This document shows, piece after piece, positions 16,791 to 25,736 of a DNA stretch of 64,000 nt. The translations under genes were made by a program, and so were the position numbers. Position 1 is the stretch's first letter. Each line of letters begins with the position of its first letter. Below the pieces are notes generated by a model. It was given only the letters and a program-made list of their open reading frames with translations. It ran no database searches and was not told the origin of the DNA. The stretch comes from Poindextera sp041691315 (lineage in GTDB: Bacteria > Pseudomonadota > Alphaproteobacteria > Caulobacterales > Caulobacteraceae): NCBI GenBank assembly GCA_041691315.1, contig JBEPUW010000004.1, forward strand, positions 1 through 64,000, written 5' to 3'.

Positions 16791-17514
16791 CGGCGAAGAC
16801 GCGGCCAACCTGGTCGCCCGGCTGAACGCCGAGCTGCGCGACGCCGAGCCGCAGGCGATTCTGCGCGCCGCAATCGACCTGTTCGGCGACAAGGTGGCCA
16901 TGGTCTCTTCGTTCGGGTCGGAATCGGCCGTGCTTCTGCACATGGTCGCCCAGATCAAGCCGGACATCCCGATCCTGTTCCTCGATACCGGCATGCTGTT
17001 CGGCCAAACCCTGGACTATCGCAAGTCGCTGGTCGCCAAGCTGGGCCTGACCGGCGTGCGCGACTTGCGGCCGCAGTTCCAGGACCTGGCCCTGCACGAC
17101 ACCGCCGGCGACCTGTGGAAGACCAATACCGACGCCTGCTGCAACATCCGCAAGGTGCTGCCGCTCGACCGGGCGTTGGAGGGTTTCGACGGCTGGATCA
17201 CCGGCCGCAAGCGCTTCCAGGGCGGCGACCGCGTGCGCTTGCAAGTGGTCGAACAGGGCGAAACCCAAATCAAATTCAATCCCTTGGCCAATTGGAGCAA
17301 GGAGCAGCTCGACGCCTATGCCGCCCGGCACGACCTGCCGCCGCACCCGCTGGTGGCGTTCGGCTATCCCTCGATCGGTTGCTGGCCATGCACGGCGCCG
17401 GTGGAAGAGGGCGGCGACACCCGCGCCGGCCGCTGGGCCGGATCCGACAAGACCGAATGCGGTATCCATCTTGACCACGCCACGCCCGCGACCGAAGTGG
17501 GCGGCGACATCTAA
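16780..17514 (+). CDS. cysH: Phosphoadenylyl/adenylyl-sulfate reductase
   Basis: 244 residues with the PP-loop fold (VSSFGSESAVLLHMV binds the sulfonucleotide). Cys120-Cys121 (DACCNIRK) and Cys201/Cys204 (GCWPC) are the four [4Fe-4S] ligands that mark the APS-reducing type. ECGIH near the C-terminus holds the catalytic Cys. It makes sulfite from APS (possibly also PAPS) using thioredoxin, feeding CysI. An AGGAGG precedes ATG 16780. Confidence 0.93.
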   Translation: MAYDGEDAANLVARLNAELRDAEPQAILRAAIDLFGDKVAMVSSFGSESAVLLHMVAQIKPDIPILFLDTGMLFGQTLDYRKSLVAKLGLTGVRDLRPQFQDLALHDTAGDLWKTNTDACCNIRKVLPLDRALEGFDGWITGRKRFQGGDRVRLQVVEQGETQIKFNPLANWSKEQLDAYAARHDLPPHPLVAFGYPSIGCWPCTAPVEEGGDTRAGRWAGSDKTECGIHLDHATPATEVGGDI

Positions 17515-17529
17515 GCGACGCTGAAAAGT

Positions 17530-18351
17530 ATGGAACAGTTGATGCAAGACGCCACCGCCGCTGCGCCGGCCAAGGCCCGCGGGGCCTTCTACGTCGAACG
17601 CGTGACCCGGCTGCACCATTGGACGCCGTCGCTGTTCTCGCTGCACACCACGCGCGACGCCGGCTTGCGCTTCCTCAGCGGCCAGTTCGTCATGCTGGGG
17701 CTGGAGATCGACGGCAAGTCGCTGCTGCGCGCCTATTCGATCGCCTCGGCCCACTATGCCGACGAACTGGAATTCTATTCGATCAAGGTGCCGGACGGCC
17801 CGCTGACCTCGCATCTGATGAAGATCAAGGAGGGCGACGAGATCCTGGTCGGCAAGAAGCCCACCGGCACCCTGATTCTCGACGGACTGAAGCCCGGCCG
17901 CACCCTCTATCTGCTGGGCACCGGCACGGGCCTGGCGCCCTTCCTCAGCCTGGTGCGCGATCCGGAGGTCTATGAGCGGTTCGACCACGTGGTGGTCACC
18001 CACACGGTGCGCGAGGTCGCCGACCTGAACTATCGCGAACTGCTGTCGGACGGACTGCCGAACGATCCGGACCTTGGCGAACTGGTCTCGCCGAAGCTGA
18101 TCTACTATCCGACCGTGACCCGCGAGCCGTTCGTCAATCAGGGCCGGATCACCGACCTGATCCAGTCGGGCCGGCTATTCGCCGATATCGGACTGCCGGA
18201 ACTCGATCCGGACCGCGACCGGCTGATGCTGTGCGGCGGCCCATCCGTCCTGGCCGACCTCAAGACTCTGCTGATCGACCGCGGCTTCGACGAGGGGGCG
18301 GTCGCCAATCCCGGCGATTTCGTGCTCGAACGCGCGTTCGTCGAAACCTGA
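17530..18351 (+). CDS. fpr: Ferredoxin-NADP+ reductase
   Basis: 273 residues. RAYSIAS at 67-73 is the FAD-binding motif, GTGTGLAPF at 130-138 the NADP pyrophosphate site, and the C-terminus ends in AFVET after DFVLERAF as in bacterial Fpr proteins. It exchanges electrons between NADPH and ferredoxin or flavodoxin. Fifteen bases after cysH, so probably the electron supply for CysI. Its 3' 177 bases are also covered by the convergent 3D-domain frame. Confidence 0.92.
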   Translation: MEQLMQDATAAAPAKARGAFYVERVTRLHHWTPSLFSLHTTRDAGLRFLSGQFVMLGLEIDGKSLLRAYSIASAHYADELEFYSIKVPDGPLTSHLMKIKEGDEILVGKKPTGTLILDGLKPGRTLYLLGTGTGLAPFLSLVRDPEVYERFDHVVVTHTVREVADLNYRELLSDGLPNDPDLGELVSPKLIYYPTVTREPFVNQGRITDLIQSGRLFADIGLPELDPDRDRLMLCGGPSVLADLKTLLIDRGFDEGAVANPGDFVLERAFVET

Positions 18352-18876
18352 GCGCTTCGGCGGCGTCAGCGCCGCAACCGTGGTCGCCGCCGCGCCGCCG
18401 TCGATCGGCGGACAGCCCTTGAACTCGCCGACCTTGGTGACGGTGAGCGTGTGCAGGTTGAACGGCATCAGTGGCTTCATTGAGTCGGCGTGCGGCCCGG
18501 AGAACAGGTCGATACGCTGGCCCTTGATCAGCCCGCCGGTATCGGACGCGTACCAAAATCCGTCATGCACGCCGCCACCGGGCAGCAGCATGCCGACCGT
18601 CTCCTTGATGAACAGGATCGCGCCGCGGCTAATCAGCGACCGGTCGATGGCCACCGTGCGCATGGGCGAGACCGCGCAACCCAGGGAGTCGCGCGTGCTC
18701 ATGCCGCCACCGCCATGGTAGATCGTGGCCTTCAAACCCCAGGCGGTGGCGTTCTCGATCGCCGACTGGTTTACGCCGGCGATGATGTCGCCGATCGGGT
18801 CGTAGGCCTGGGCGTAAGCCGCTGAAGTTGCAGCCGTAATCGCAAGCGTGGCGAGGCATGCCAGGATGCGCCTCAT
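18175..18876 (-). CDS. Exported 3D (Asp-box) domain protein
   Basis: 233 residues with a signal peptide (to about AYAQA, residue 24). The 3D/double-psi barrel region has GCAVSPMRTVAIDRSLI and GFWYASDTGGLIKGQRIDLFSG, where the conserved Asp residues are those of MltA-like and Sps/RlpA-like barrels acting on peptidoglycan. The last 60 residues (RSGFDERAFEHEIAG onward) are simply the antisense of fpr and do not look natural, so the gene seems to have lost its own stop. A natural end near TTVAALTPP (about 18360) would be expected. Confidence 0.75.
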   Translation of the reverse strand: MRRILACLATLAITAATSAAYAQAYDPIGDIIAGVNQSAIENATAWGLKATIYHGGGGMSTRDSLGCAVSPMRTVAIDRSLISRGAILFIKETVGMLLPGGGVHDGFWYASDTGGLIKGQRIDLFSGPHADSMKPLMPFNLHTLTVTKVGEFKGCPPIDGGAAATTVAALTPPKRSGFDERAFEHEIAGIGDRPLVEAAVDQQSLEVGQDGWAAAQHQPVAVRIEFRQSDIGE

Positions 18877-19019
18877 CAGCGTTCCCCCCGTCCGTTCCCG
18901 TCTCGATAGGCGGGCAGTCCTACAGGCGTGACCATCGGGGTCAACCCCGATGCCGGTATCGTGAGATTGGCGTGGGCGCCGATCCCGCTTAAGCCGGACG
19001 CCGACCAGGGAGGGCGGCG

Positions 19020-19607
19020 ATGGGCATGCGAATCTACGGCGACTCGATCTCGGGCAACTGCCTGAAAGTGAAGTGGACAGCGGACTTTATCGGGCTGGCC
19101 TACGACTGGATCGAAACCGATGTGCTTACCGGCGAAACCCGGACGCCGGCCTTCCTGGCGCTGAACCCCGCCGGCCAGGTCCCGCTGGTTGTTCTGGAGG
19201 ACGGTCGCCCACTGGCTCAATCCAACGCCATCATCGTGCACCTGGCCCAGGGTTCGCCGCTGATTCCGGCGGACGCCTACGACCGGGCGAAAATGTTCGA
19301 ATGGCTGTTTTGGGAGCAGTACAGCCACGAGCCCTATGTCGCCGTCGCTCGCTTCCAGGTGAAATACCTCGGCAAGCCGGCAGATTCGCTCGACGCCAGG
19401 CTGGTCGAACGGGGACTGGCCGCTCTGCAGCGGCTGGAGGACGGCCTGGTCGATAGCGATTTTCTGGTCGGCGACCGTGTCAGTCTCGCCGATGTCGCCC
19501 TGGTCGCCTATACCCGCTGGGCCGGCGAGGGCGGCTTCGACCTGGGCGGTTTTCCCGCTGTCAGCGGCTGGATCGGCCGGGTCGAGACCGCGCTCAACAT
19601 CACCTGA
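19020..19607 (+). CDS. Glutathione S-transferase family protein
   Basis: 195 residues. N-terminal thioredoxin-like domain with the cis-Pro segment NPAGQVPLVVLEDG and LAQSNAIIVHL that binds the glutathione gamma-Glu. C-terminal all-helical domain with FLVGDRVSLADVAL, the family N-capping/Asp box. Substrate unknown. ATG 19020 or 19026 are both possible. Confidence 0.88.
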   Translation: MGMRIYGDSISGNCLKVKWTADFIGLAYDWIETDVLTGETRTPAFLALNPAGQVPLVVLEDGRPLAQSNAIIVHLAQGSPLIPADAYDRAKMFEWLFWEQYSHEPYVAVARFQVKYLGKPADSLDARLVERGLAALQRLEDGLVDSDFLVGDRVSLADVALVAYTRWAGEGGFDLGGFPAVSGWIGRVETALNIT

Positions 19608-19618
19608 CCGAGTTCGCC

Positions 19619-20641
19619 ATGCGTTACCGTCGTCCCGTTGTCCGCCTCGCCGCCGCAGCCTGTGCGCTGCTGGCGCTGGCCCAGGCCCCCCGGGCGCTGG
19701 CCTGGGGCGCGACCGGCCATCGGCTGATCGGCCAGGCGGCGGCCGCCGCCCTGCCGCCGGAGCTGCCGGCCTTCCTGCACACACCCCAGGCGATCGAGGA
19801 TATTGGCGAGCTGGCGCGCGAGCCTGATCGCTGGCGCGGTGCCGGCAAGACCCACGACACCAGCCGCGATCCGGGTCACTTCGTCGACATCGACGACAAC
19901 GGCAAGGTGCTCGGCGGCCCGTCGCTGAACGCCCTGCCGCCGACCCGCGCCGAATACGAAGCGGCGCTCCGAGCGGTCGGTTCGGACGGTTACCATGCCG
20001 GCTACCTGCCCTATTCGATCGTCGACGGCTGGCAACAGCTGACCAAGGACTTCGCCTATTGGCGGGTGCTGACGGCGGCCATCCCGCGCGAGCGCGATCC
20101 GGCGCGCAAAGCCTGGATGCAGCACGATCTGGTCCGCCGCGAACAGTTGATCCTGTCGGACCTCGGCGACTGGTCGCACTATGTCGGCGACGGCAGCCAG
20201 CCCATGCACGCCTCAGTGCACTATAACGGCTGGGGCGCCTATCCGAACCCGCGCGGCTTCACCCAGGACAAGGTGCACGGCCCCTTCGAAGGCATGTTCG
20301 TGCGCCAGTTCGTCAGCCTGAAGGCGGTGCGCGAGGCCATGCCGCCGCTTAAGCCCTGCCCACAGATCGAGGCCTGCACCGCCGACTATCTGGCCCAGAC
20401 CGCTGCCAGCGTCGTGCCCTTCTACGAGATGCAGAAGGCCGGCGGCATGGCCGGTCCCAACCCGTCCGGGCGCGCCTTTGCCGTGGCGCGCGTCGCGGCC
20501 GGCGCCGCCGAGCTGCGCGACCTGACTGTCGCGGCCTGGGAGGCCAGCGCCAGGGGCTCGATCGGCTATCCGGCGATCAGCGTCGAGGCGATCGTCAAGG
20601 ACAGCCTCGATCCCTACGACGCGCTCTACGGCGAGGACTAG
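19619..20641 (+). CDS. S1/P1-type zinc nuclease, exported
   Basis: 340 residues. After a signal peptide (cleavage at ALA) the mature protein begins with Trp29 (AWGATGHRLIG), whose N-terminus and side chains ligate zinc in S1/P1 nucleases. Other zinc-ligand regions are DPGHFVDIDD and LGDWSHYVGDGSQPMH. It probably degrades single-stranded nucleic acids in the periplasm or outside. Its stop abuts the ATG of the Nudix gene. Confidence 0.88.
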   Translation: MRYRRPVVRLAAAACALLALAQAPRALAWGATGHRLIGQAAAAALPPELPAFLHTPQAIEDIGELAREPDRWRGAGKTHDTSRDPGHFVDIDDNGKVLGGPSLNALPPTRAEYEAALRAVGSDGYHAGYLPYSIVDGWQQLTKDFAYWRVLTAAIPRERDPARKAWMQHDLVRREQLILSDLGDWSHYVGDGSQPMHASVHYNGWGAYPNPRGFTQDKVHGPFEGMFVRQFVSLKAVREAMPPLKPCPQIEACTADYLAQTAASVVPFYEMQKAGGMAGPNPSGRAFAVARVAAGAAELRDLTVAAWEASARGSIGYPAISVEAIVKDSLDPYDALYGED

Positions 20642-21109
20642 ATGGCTGACGCTTCCCTGCGATTTGGCGAGGCCCGACCGGGCCTGGACTATACCGACCG
20701 ACCGGCGGCCTACGGCCTGCTGGAGCACGAGGGGCGGCTGGCGCTGGTCAATGTCAGCCTGCCTGAGCGCGCGCCCTTCTTCGACCTGCCCGGCGGCGGC
20801 ATCGACGAGGGTGAGAGCGAAGCCCAGGCCCTGATCCGCGAATTCGGCGAGGAGACCGGCCTGGTGATCGAGCCGGGCGAGCTGGTGACCCGGGCGGAGC
20901 AGTACATGGTCAGCGCCCATGACGAGCCCTTCCTCAGCCAAGGAGGCTTCTTCGAGGCCGAGCTCAGGCACGAACACCCGGAACTGAAGATCGAAGACAG
21001 CCACGCCCTGGTCTGGCTCGACCCCAACGAAGCCCTGCTGCGCCTGCGTCACGACAGCCACGCCTGGGCCGTAAGCGCCTGGCTGCGCAAGCGAATCCCG
21101 CTGCGCTAA
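20642..21109 (+). CDS. Nudix hydrolase
   Basis: 155 residues. A complete Nudix box spans residues 52-74: G52, E58, then REFGEETG with the metal-binding glutamates at 67, 70 and 71. It hydrolyses nucleoside diphosphate-X compounds; substrate unknown. It directly follows the nuclease gene with no gap, so the two could form a nucleic-acid scavenging unit, although one is exported and the other cytosolic. Confidence 0.92.
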   Translation: MADASLRFGEARPGLDYTDRPAAYGLLEHEGRLALVNVSLPERAPFFDLPGGGIDEGESEAQALIREFGEETGLVIEPGELVTRAEQYMVSAHDEPFLSQGGFFEAELRHEHPELKIEDSHALVWLDPNEALLRLRHDSHAWAVSAWLRKRIPLR

Positions 21110-21112
21110 GGT

Positions 21113-21913
21113 CTAGCGGCCCCGCAGGTCGGCCAGGGCGGGGCCGATCAGGCTCCAGGGTTCGATGAAATAGCGGCTGAACAGGCGCGAGGGCTCGGCG
21201 GCGAAGCGGAACAGCCATTCGACGCCAAGTCGGCCGCTCCAGCGCGGCGGGGTCGGGGTGACGCCGGCCTCGTAGTCGAAGGCCGCGCCGACCGTAAAGA
21301 TGACGCAAGGCGGCAGGGCTGAGCGATGGCGCGCCACCCAGCGCTCCTGGCGCGGCATGCCCATGCCGACGAACAGCACGTCCGGCCGCCAGTCGCGGAT
21401 GGCGGCGACCACCGCCTCGGCCTCGGTCGGGTCGTCGAGGTCGAAATAGCCGTGCCGCACGCCGATCTCGACGCCCGGCCAACGGACCCGCAGCGCCTCG
21501 GCCGCCTGTTCGGCGACGCCGGGCGCGCCGCCCAGCTGGAAGACCCGCCAGCCGCCGGCCTGGGCGGCGCGCCAGAAGGCCTCGCGCCAGTCCAGATAGG
21601 TGGCGCGGTGCTCGATCCCGACCGGATGGCCCAGCCAGCGGCCCCAGGCGATCAGCGGCCGCGAGTCGATCTCGACCAGGTCGGCCATGCGATAGAAGTC
21701 GGCCATCTCGGGCTCGCGGCGCAGCCAGTAGAGGCTGTGCAGATTGTGGTTGGCGATGACCCCGCCCAGGCCCCCGCGGATGCGCTGCTCGGCGAAGGCG
21801 ATCAGCGCCGCCGGGGTGACCGCATCCACCTCGCCGCCGAGCAGGCGGATGCGCCTGGGCTGATCTTTGACGTCTAGATGCGCGGAACGAGCGGCCATGT
21901 CGGCGTTAGACAT
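21113..21913 (-). CDS. WecG/TagA/CpsF family glycosyltransferase
   Basis: 266 residues. GT26 features: ANHNLHSLYWLRREPE (N-terminal T/N-H region), ADLVEIDSRPLI, VFQLGGAPGVAEQAAEALRVRWP, DVLFVGMGMPRQERWVARHR and VGAAFDYEAG. Members add a sugar (for example ManNAcA) to a lipid-linked glycan in polysaccharide or teichoic-type synthesis. It stands alone, divergent from mlaE; acceptor unknown. Confidence 0.9.
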   Translation of the reverse strand: MSNADMAARSAHLDVKDQPRRIRLLGGEVDAVTPAALIAFAEQRIRGGLGGVIANHNLHSLYWLRREPEMADFYRMADLVEIDSRPLIAWGRWLGHPVGIEHRATYLDWREAFWRAAQAGGWRVFQLGGAPGVAEQAAEALRVRWPGVEIGVRHGYFDLDDPTEAEAVVAAIRDWRPDVLFVGMGMPRQERWVARHRSALPPCVIFTVGAAFDYEAGVTPTPPRWSGRLGVEWLFRFAAEPSRLFSRYFIEPWSLIGPALADLRGR

Positions 21914-22040
21914 GGCAGACCTGGCTTAAGCGACGCCTAACCGAGCAACGCCGATGGTTGTGACCAGTTGCTCTTCGTTCGCGATTGCGGTCTTAGTCAA
22001 GTTCGGTCATTGCAATGACGCAAACTAGCCACAAAGGGCC

Positions 22041-23156
22041 ATGGATAGTCCCGCCAAATTCGACGTCAGGCAGACCGACGGCACCGCAACCGCCCTGCTC
22101 AGTGGCGATTGGACGGCCGTCGAGATGGGCGATGCCGGACAGCGGCTGAGCGAGTTGCTGCACGAATCGCCGAAGGCGGCGCTCGATCTGAGCGCGATCG
22201 GCCGCTGCGACACCGCCGGGGCCTTTGCGATTCTGCGCGCCGCCGAGGGCAAGGTCGAGACCAGCGACATTGTCGCGCCAAGCCGGACCGCACGGCTGCT
22301 CGAACTGGTCCACCACGCGCTGCGCGCCGACCCGGTGCCGCACCGCGCGACCCATTCCGTCCACGCTCTGCTCGAGCGTCTGGGCCGCGGCCTGGTGCAC
22401 GTGGCGGTCGAAGGCTTCGAGACCATGGCCTTCCTGGGCCATCTGCTGACCGTGGTCGTGCGCATCGCGGCTCACCCCAAGCGCATGCGCTGGGCGACCT
22501 GCTTCAACATCGCCGAGCGCGCCGGGCTGGACGCCATCCCGATCGTCGCCGTCACCACCTTCTTCATCGGCGCGGTCGTCGGCTTCCTCGGCTCCAATGA
22601 GCTGGCGACGTTCGGCGCCCAGGTCTTCGCCGTCGAGCTGATCGGCATCGCGGTCATGCGCGAGTTCAACATCATCATCACCGCCGTGCTGCTGGCCGGC
22701 CGCTCGGCGTCGAGTTTCGCCGCCGAGATCGGGGCCATGAAGATGAGCCAGGAAATCGACGCCATGCGCATCATGGGGATCGATCCGTTCGAGGCGTTGG
22801 TGCTGCCGCGGTTCATCGCGCTGCTGGTCACCATTCCGCTGCTGACCTTCGTCGCCACCCTGGCCGGCCTGACCGGCGGCCTGATCGTCAGCTGGACGGT
22901 GCTGAACCTCAGCCCCAGCTTCTTCTTCAACCGCATCGTCGACAATGTCGGCGTCACCCAGTTCTGGCTCGGCATGGGCAAGGCGCCGGTCATGGCGCTG
23001 GTCATCGCCGGCATCGGCTGCCGCCAGGGCATGGAAGTCGGCGGCGACGTGGAATCGCTCGGCCGCCGGGTCACCACCGCGGTGGTGCACGCCATCTTCT
23101 CGATCATCCTGATCGATGCCCTGTTCGCCATGCTCTACATGAAGCTCGACCTATGA
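22041..23156 (+). CDS. mlaE: MlaE-family permease with N-terminal STAS domain
   Basis: 371 residues. Residues 1-95 are a STAS-like domain (LSGDWTAVEMGDAGQRL, LDLSAIGRCDTAGAFAIL). The rest is the MlaE permease with five or six membrane segments and the conserved EIGAMKMSQEIDAMRIMGIDPFE cytoplasmic loop that contacts the ATPase (key motif EIDAMRIMGIDP). It works with MlaF and MlaD to move phospholipids across the periplasm for outer membrane asymmetry. Overlaps the next gene by 4 bases. Confidence 0.93.
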   Translation: MDSPAKFDVRQTDGTATALLSGDWTAVEMGDAGQRLSELLHESPKAALDLSAIGRCDTAGAFAILRAAEGKVETSDIVAPSRTARLLELVHHALRADPVPHRATHSVHALLERLGRGLVHVAVEGFETMAFLGHLLTVVVRIAAHPKRMRWATCFNIAERAGLDAIPIVAVTTFFIGAVVGFLGSNELATFGAQVFAVELIGIAVMREFNIIITAVLLAGRSASSFAAEIGAMKMSQEIDAMRIMGIDPFEALVLPRFIALLVTIPLLTFVATLAGLTGGLIVSWTVLNLSPSFFFNRIVDNVGVTQFWLGMGKAPVMALVIAGIGCRQGMEVGGDVESLGRRVTTAVVHAIFSIILIDALFAMLYMKLDL

Positions 23157-23968
23157 GCGACGTCATCGAAGAAGACGAACTCGACGAGGACGCGCCGCCG
23201 ATCGAGGTCATCGGGTTGAAGTCGCAATACGGCGACCACCTGATCCATGACGGTCTCAGTCTGAAGGTCCGGCGCGGCGAAGTGCTCGGCGTCGTCGGCG
23301 GCTCGGGCGCGGGCAAGACGGTTCTGCTCAACACCCTGATCGGCCTGAAAGTCCCCGAGGGCGGGGTGGTGAAGATTTTCGGCCAGGATCTGGACCGGGC
23401 GTCCACCGCCAAGTGGGACGCGATCGAGCGCAGCTGGGGGGTGCTGTTCCAGCAAGGGGCGCTGTTTTCCAACCTGACGGTCAAGGAAAACGTCGCCGCG
23501 CCGATGCACGAGCACACCCAGCTGTCCAACAAGCTGATCTCCGAGCTGGCCGAGCTGAAGATCGCCCTGGCCGGCCTGCCGCCGCTCGCAGGCGCGCTGA
23601 AGCCGAACGAGCTTTCCGGCGGCATGATCAAGCGCGCGGCGCTGGCCCGGGCCCTGGCGCTAGACCCGCAGCTGGTCTTCCTGGACGAGCCGACCTCTGG
23701 CCTGGATCCGATCGGGGCCGCGGCCTTCGACGAGCTGATCGCCGACCTGTCGGCCAGCCTGCACCTGACCGTCTTCATGATCACCCACGATCTCGACAGC
23801 CTGCACGCCATCTGCGACCGGGTCGCGGTGATCGCCGACAAGAAGGTGGTCGGGGTCGGCACTATCCCGGAATTGCAAAAGCTGGATCACCCCTGGATCA
23901 ACGAATACTTTAATGGACCGCGGGGGCGCTCGACGTCCGACGCGTATCCGGCAAGAGAGCGCCACTGA
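23153..23968 (+). CDS. mlaF: Mla-type ABC transporter ATPase
   Basis: 271 residues. Walker A GGSGAGKT at 49-56, Q-loop LFQQGALFSNLTV, signature LSGGMIKRAALARAL, Walker B LVFLDEPTSGLDP and the switch His in MITHD. It energises the MlaE permease. The first 15 residues are strongly acidic (DVIEEDELDEDAP), a mild peculiarity. Its stop overlaps the ATG of mlaD. Confidence 0.95.
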   Translation: MSDVIEEDELDEDAPPIEVIGLKSQYGDHLIHDGLSLKVRRGEVLGVVGGSGAGKTVLLNTLIGLKVPEGGVVKIFGQDLDRASTAKWDAIERSWGVLFQQGALFSNLTVKENVAAPMHEHTQLSNKLISELAELKIALAGLPPLAGALKPNELSGGMIKRAALARALALDPQLVFLDEPTSGLDPIGAAAFDELIADLSASLHLTVFMITHDLDSLHAICDRVAVIADKKVVGVGTIPELQKLDHPWINEYFNGPRGRSTSDAYPARERH

Positions 23969-24906
23969 TGGAAAGAAACGCGAACTACGCGTTGGTCGGC
24001 TTCGCCTCGCTGATGTTGTTCGTCGGCATGATCATATTTGTCGTCTGGCTCGCGAAGGTGCAGTTCTCGCGGGAATACGACACCTATGACATCCTCTTCA
24101 ATGGCCCGGTCAACGGTCTGTCCCAGGGCGGCGAGGTGCACTTCAACGGCATCAAGGTCGGCGACGTGACCACCATCGCGCTCGACAAGAACGATCCGAA
24201 GAAGGTCGTCGCCCGAGTCAAGGTGACCAGCGACGTGCCGATCCGCGCCGACTCCTATGCGAGCCTTGAGCCGCAAGGCATCACCGGCGTGAACTTCATC
24301 CAGATCACCCCGGGGTCGGCCGACAAGCCCCTGCTCAAGACCATGCCGCATTCTGGCAAGTATCCGATATTGCACAGCAAATCGAGCGCGTTCTCGGACT
24401 TGCTGTCCAATTCGGGCACGGTGCTGGCCTCGACCGTCGAAGCCTTGAACCGGGTCAACCGGGTGCTCTCAGACGACAATATCAAGCAGTTCAGCGGCAC
24501 GCTCGACGACATCCACTCCATCACCACCGAGATGCGCGCGCGTAAACAGCTGTTCGCCGACGCCGACACGGCGCTGAAGAAAATCGACGACACCGCCGCA
24601 AGCATCCAGCGGCTGAGCGACAACGCCAACGGCATGATGAGCGGCGATGGCCGCCGGGCCCTGAAGAACGCCGCCGACGCCGCCGAAGAACTTAAGGCGA
24701 CCGCCGCGGAGGCCCGCACCCTGCTGGCCAAGCTGCAAGGCCCGACCGTCGACTTCGCCAACAATGGCCTGCCGCAGCTGACCTCGGCGGTCGGCACGCT
24801 GCAACAGACGGCGGCATCGCTCAACCGCCTCTCCACCGAGATCGAGCAAAGCCCACAATCCCTGATATCCAAGGCGCCCGCCAAGGAAGTGGAGGTGAAG
24901 CCGTGA
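23968..24906 (+). CDS. mlaD: MlaD-family (MCE) periplasmic lipid-binding protein
   Basis: 312 residues. One N-terminal membrane segment (residues about 6-30), an MCE domain from about 40 to 120 (YDILFNGPVNGLSQGGEVHFNGIKVG), then a long helical tail (SIQRLSDNANGM, AADAAEELKATAAEARTLLAKLQ) that may reach across the periplasm. It passes phospholipid between the MlaE/F complex and an outer-membrane partner. No MlaC or MlaA gene is nearby; the next gene, a lipoprotein, may replace part of them. Confidence 0.92.
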   Translation: MERNANYALVGFASLMLFVGMIIFVVWLAKVQFSREYDTYDILFNGPVNGLSQGGEVHFNGIKVGDVTTIALDKNDPKKVVARVKVTSDVPIRADSYASLEPQGITGVNFIQITPGSADKPLLKTMPHSGKYPILHSKSSAFSDLLSNSGTVLASTVEALNRVNRVLSDDNIKQFSGTLDDIHSITTEMRARKQLFADADTALKKIDDTAASIQRLSDNANGMMSGDGRRALKNAADAAEELKATAAEARTLLAKLQGPTVDFANNGLPQLTSAVGTLQQTAASLNRLSTEIEQSPQSLISKAPAKEVEVKP

Positions 24907-25517
24907 AGACCCTTCGCACGGCGCTCTGCGCCGCCCTGTTGCTTGGCCTGACCGGTTGCATAAGCCTGTTTCCAAAGGTCCCGCCGGCTCAGCTCTATCA
25001 ATTCGGTGTGGTTCCGGCCCCGGCCCAGCCGCCGGCGTCAGCGACCTTTAACGTTCTGCACCTGACCACCAGCTTCACCTTGCCGGCCGAGGGGGATCGC
25101 ATCCTCACCACCAACGGAACCGAGGCCGCCTATATCGCCGCCTCGCGCTGGGTGGCGCCGGCCTCGACCCTGTTCGACCAGGCCGAACAGCAGGCCTTCG
25201 ACCAGTCGGGCGGCGCCGCTCGCCTGCTGCATCGCGGCGATCCGGCCTTGGCCCCGATGGGGCTGACGCTGGAGGTGCAGAGCTTCGAGGCCCGCTACAG
25301 CGGCGACCCAAAGGCCGCGCCGACAGTCGTGGTCACCGTGCATGCCATGCTGACCAGCGCCGCCGATCGCCGGGTGCTCGGAGACCAGACCTTCGTCAGC
25401 CGCGCCCAGGCGACGGATAACCGTGTCAGCGCCATCGTGGACGCCTTCAACGCCGCCACCAACGACGTCCTGACCCACATCGTCGGCTGGACCGACCAGC
25501 GCGGCGCGGGCGCATAA
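24903..25517 (+). CDS. ABC-type transport auxiliary lipoprotein
   Basis: 204 residues with lipobox LTGC (Cys19). The mature part has LFPKVPPAQLYQFG and a beta-rich domain as in the PqiC/ABC_trans_aux family, which partner MCE transporters at the outer membrane. Overlaps mlaD by 4 bases (translational coupling), forming a four-gene operon mlaE-mlaF-mlaD-lipoprotein. Confidence 0.85.
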   Translation: MKTLRTALCAALLLGLTGCISLFPKVPPAQLYQFGVVPAPAQPPASATFNVLHLTTSFTLPAEGDRILTTNGTEAAYIAASRWVAPASTLFDQAEQQAFDQSGGAARLLHRGDPALAPMGLTLEVQSFEARYSGDPKAAPTVVVTVHAMLTSAADRRVLGDQTFVSRAQATDNRVSAIVDAFNAATNDVLTHIVGWTDQRGAGA

Positions 25518-25562
25518 AGGGCGCCGCTCCGATCTGAGGGTGCGGAACGCCCCAGAACCTGT

Positions 25563-25736
25563 CTAGGTCACCTTCTTGAAGACGGTCAGGCCGAGCGCCA
25601 CCAGGATGATGAAGATGGCGATCGCCACGAAGGCGAGAATCTTGGCGACGGCGAACGAGGCGCCGGCGATGCCGGTGAAGCCCAGAATGGCGGCGACGAT
25701 GCCGATCGCCAGAAAAATGAAGGCCCATTTGACCAC
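25563..25736 (-). CDS. DUF1328 small membrane protein
   Basis: 57 residues from GTG 25736, with AGGAG 8 bases upstream. Two membrane segments: KWAFIFLAIGIVAAILGFTG and AKILAFVAIAIFIILVALGL. The WAFIFLAIGIVAAILGFTGIA motif defines the DUF1328/YtjA family, short proteins of unknown function often induced under stress in proteobacteria. Confidence 0.88.
   Translation of the reverse strand: MVKWAFIFLAIGIVAAILGFTGIAGASFAVAKILAFVAIAIFIILVALGLTVFKKVT

Noticed and set aside
16630..18003. Minus-strand frame of 457 codons
   Set aside because: Antisense of cysH and fpr, both of which carry clear motifs.
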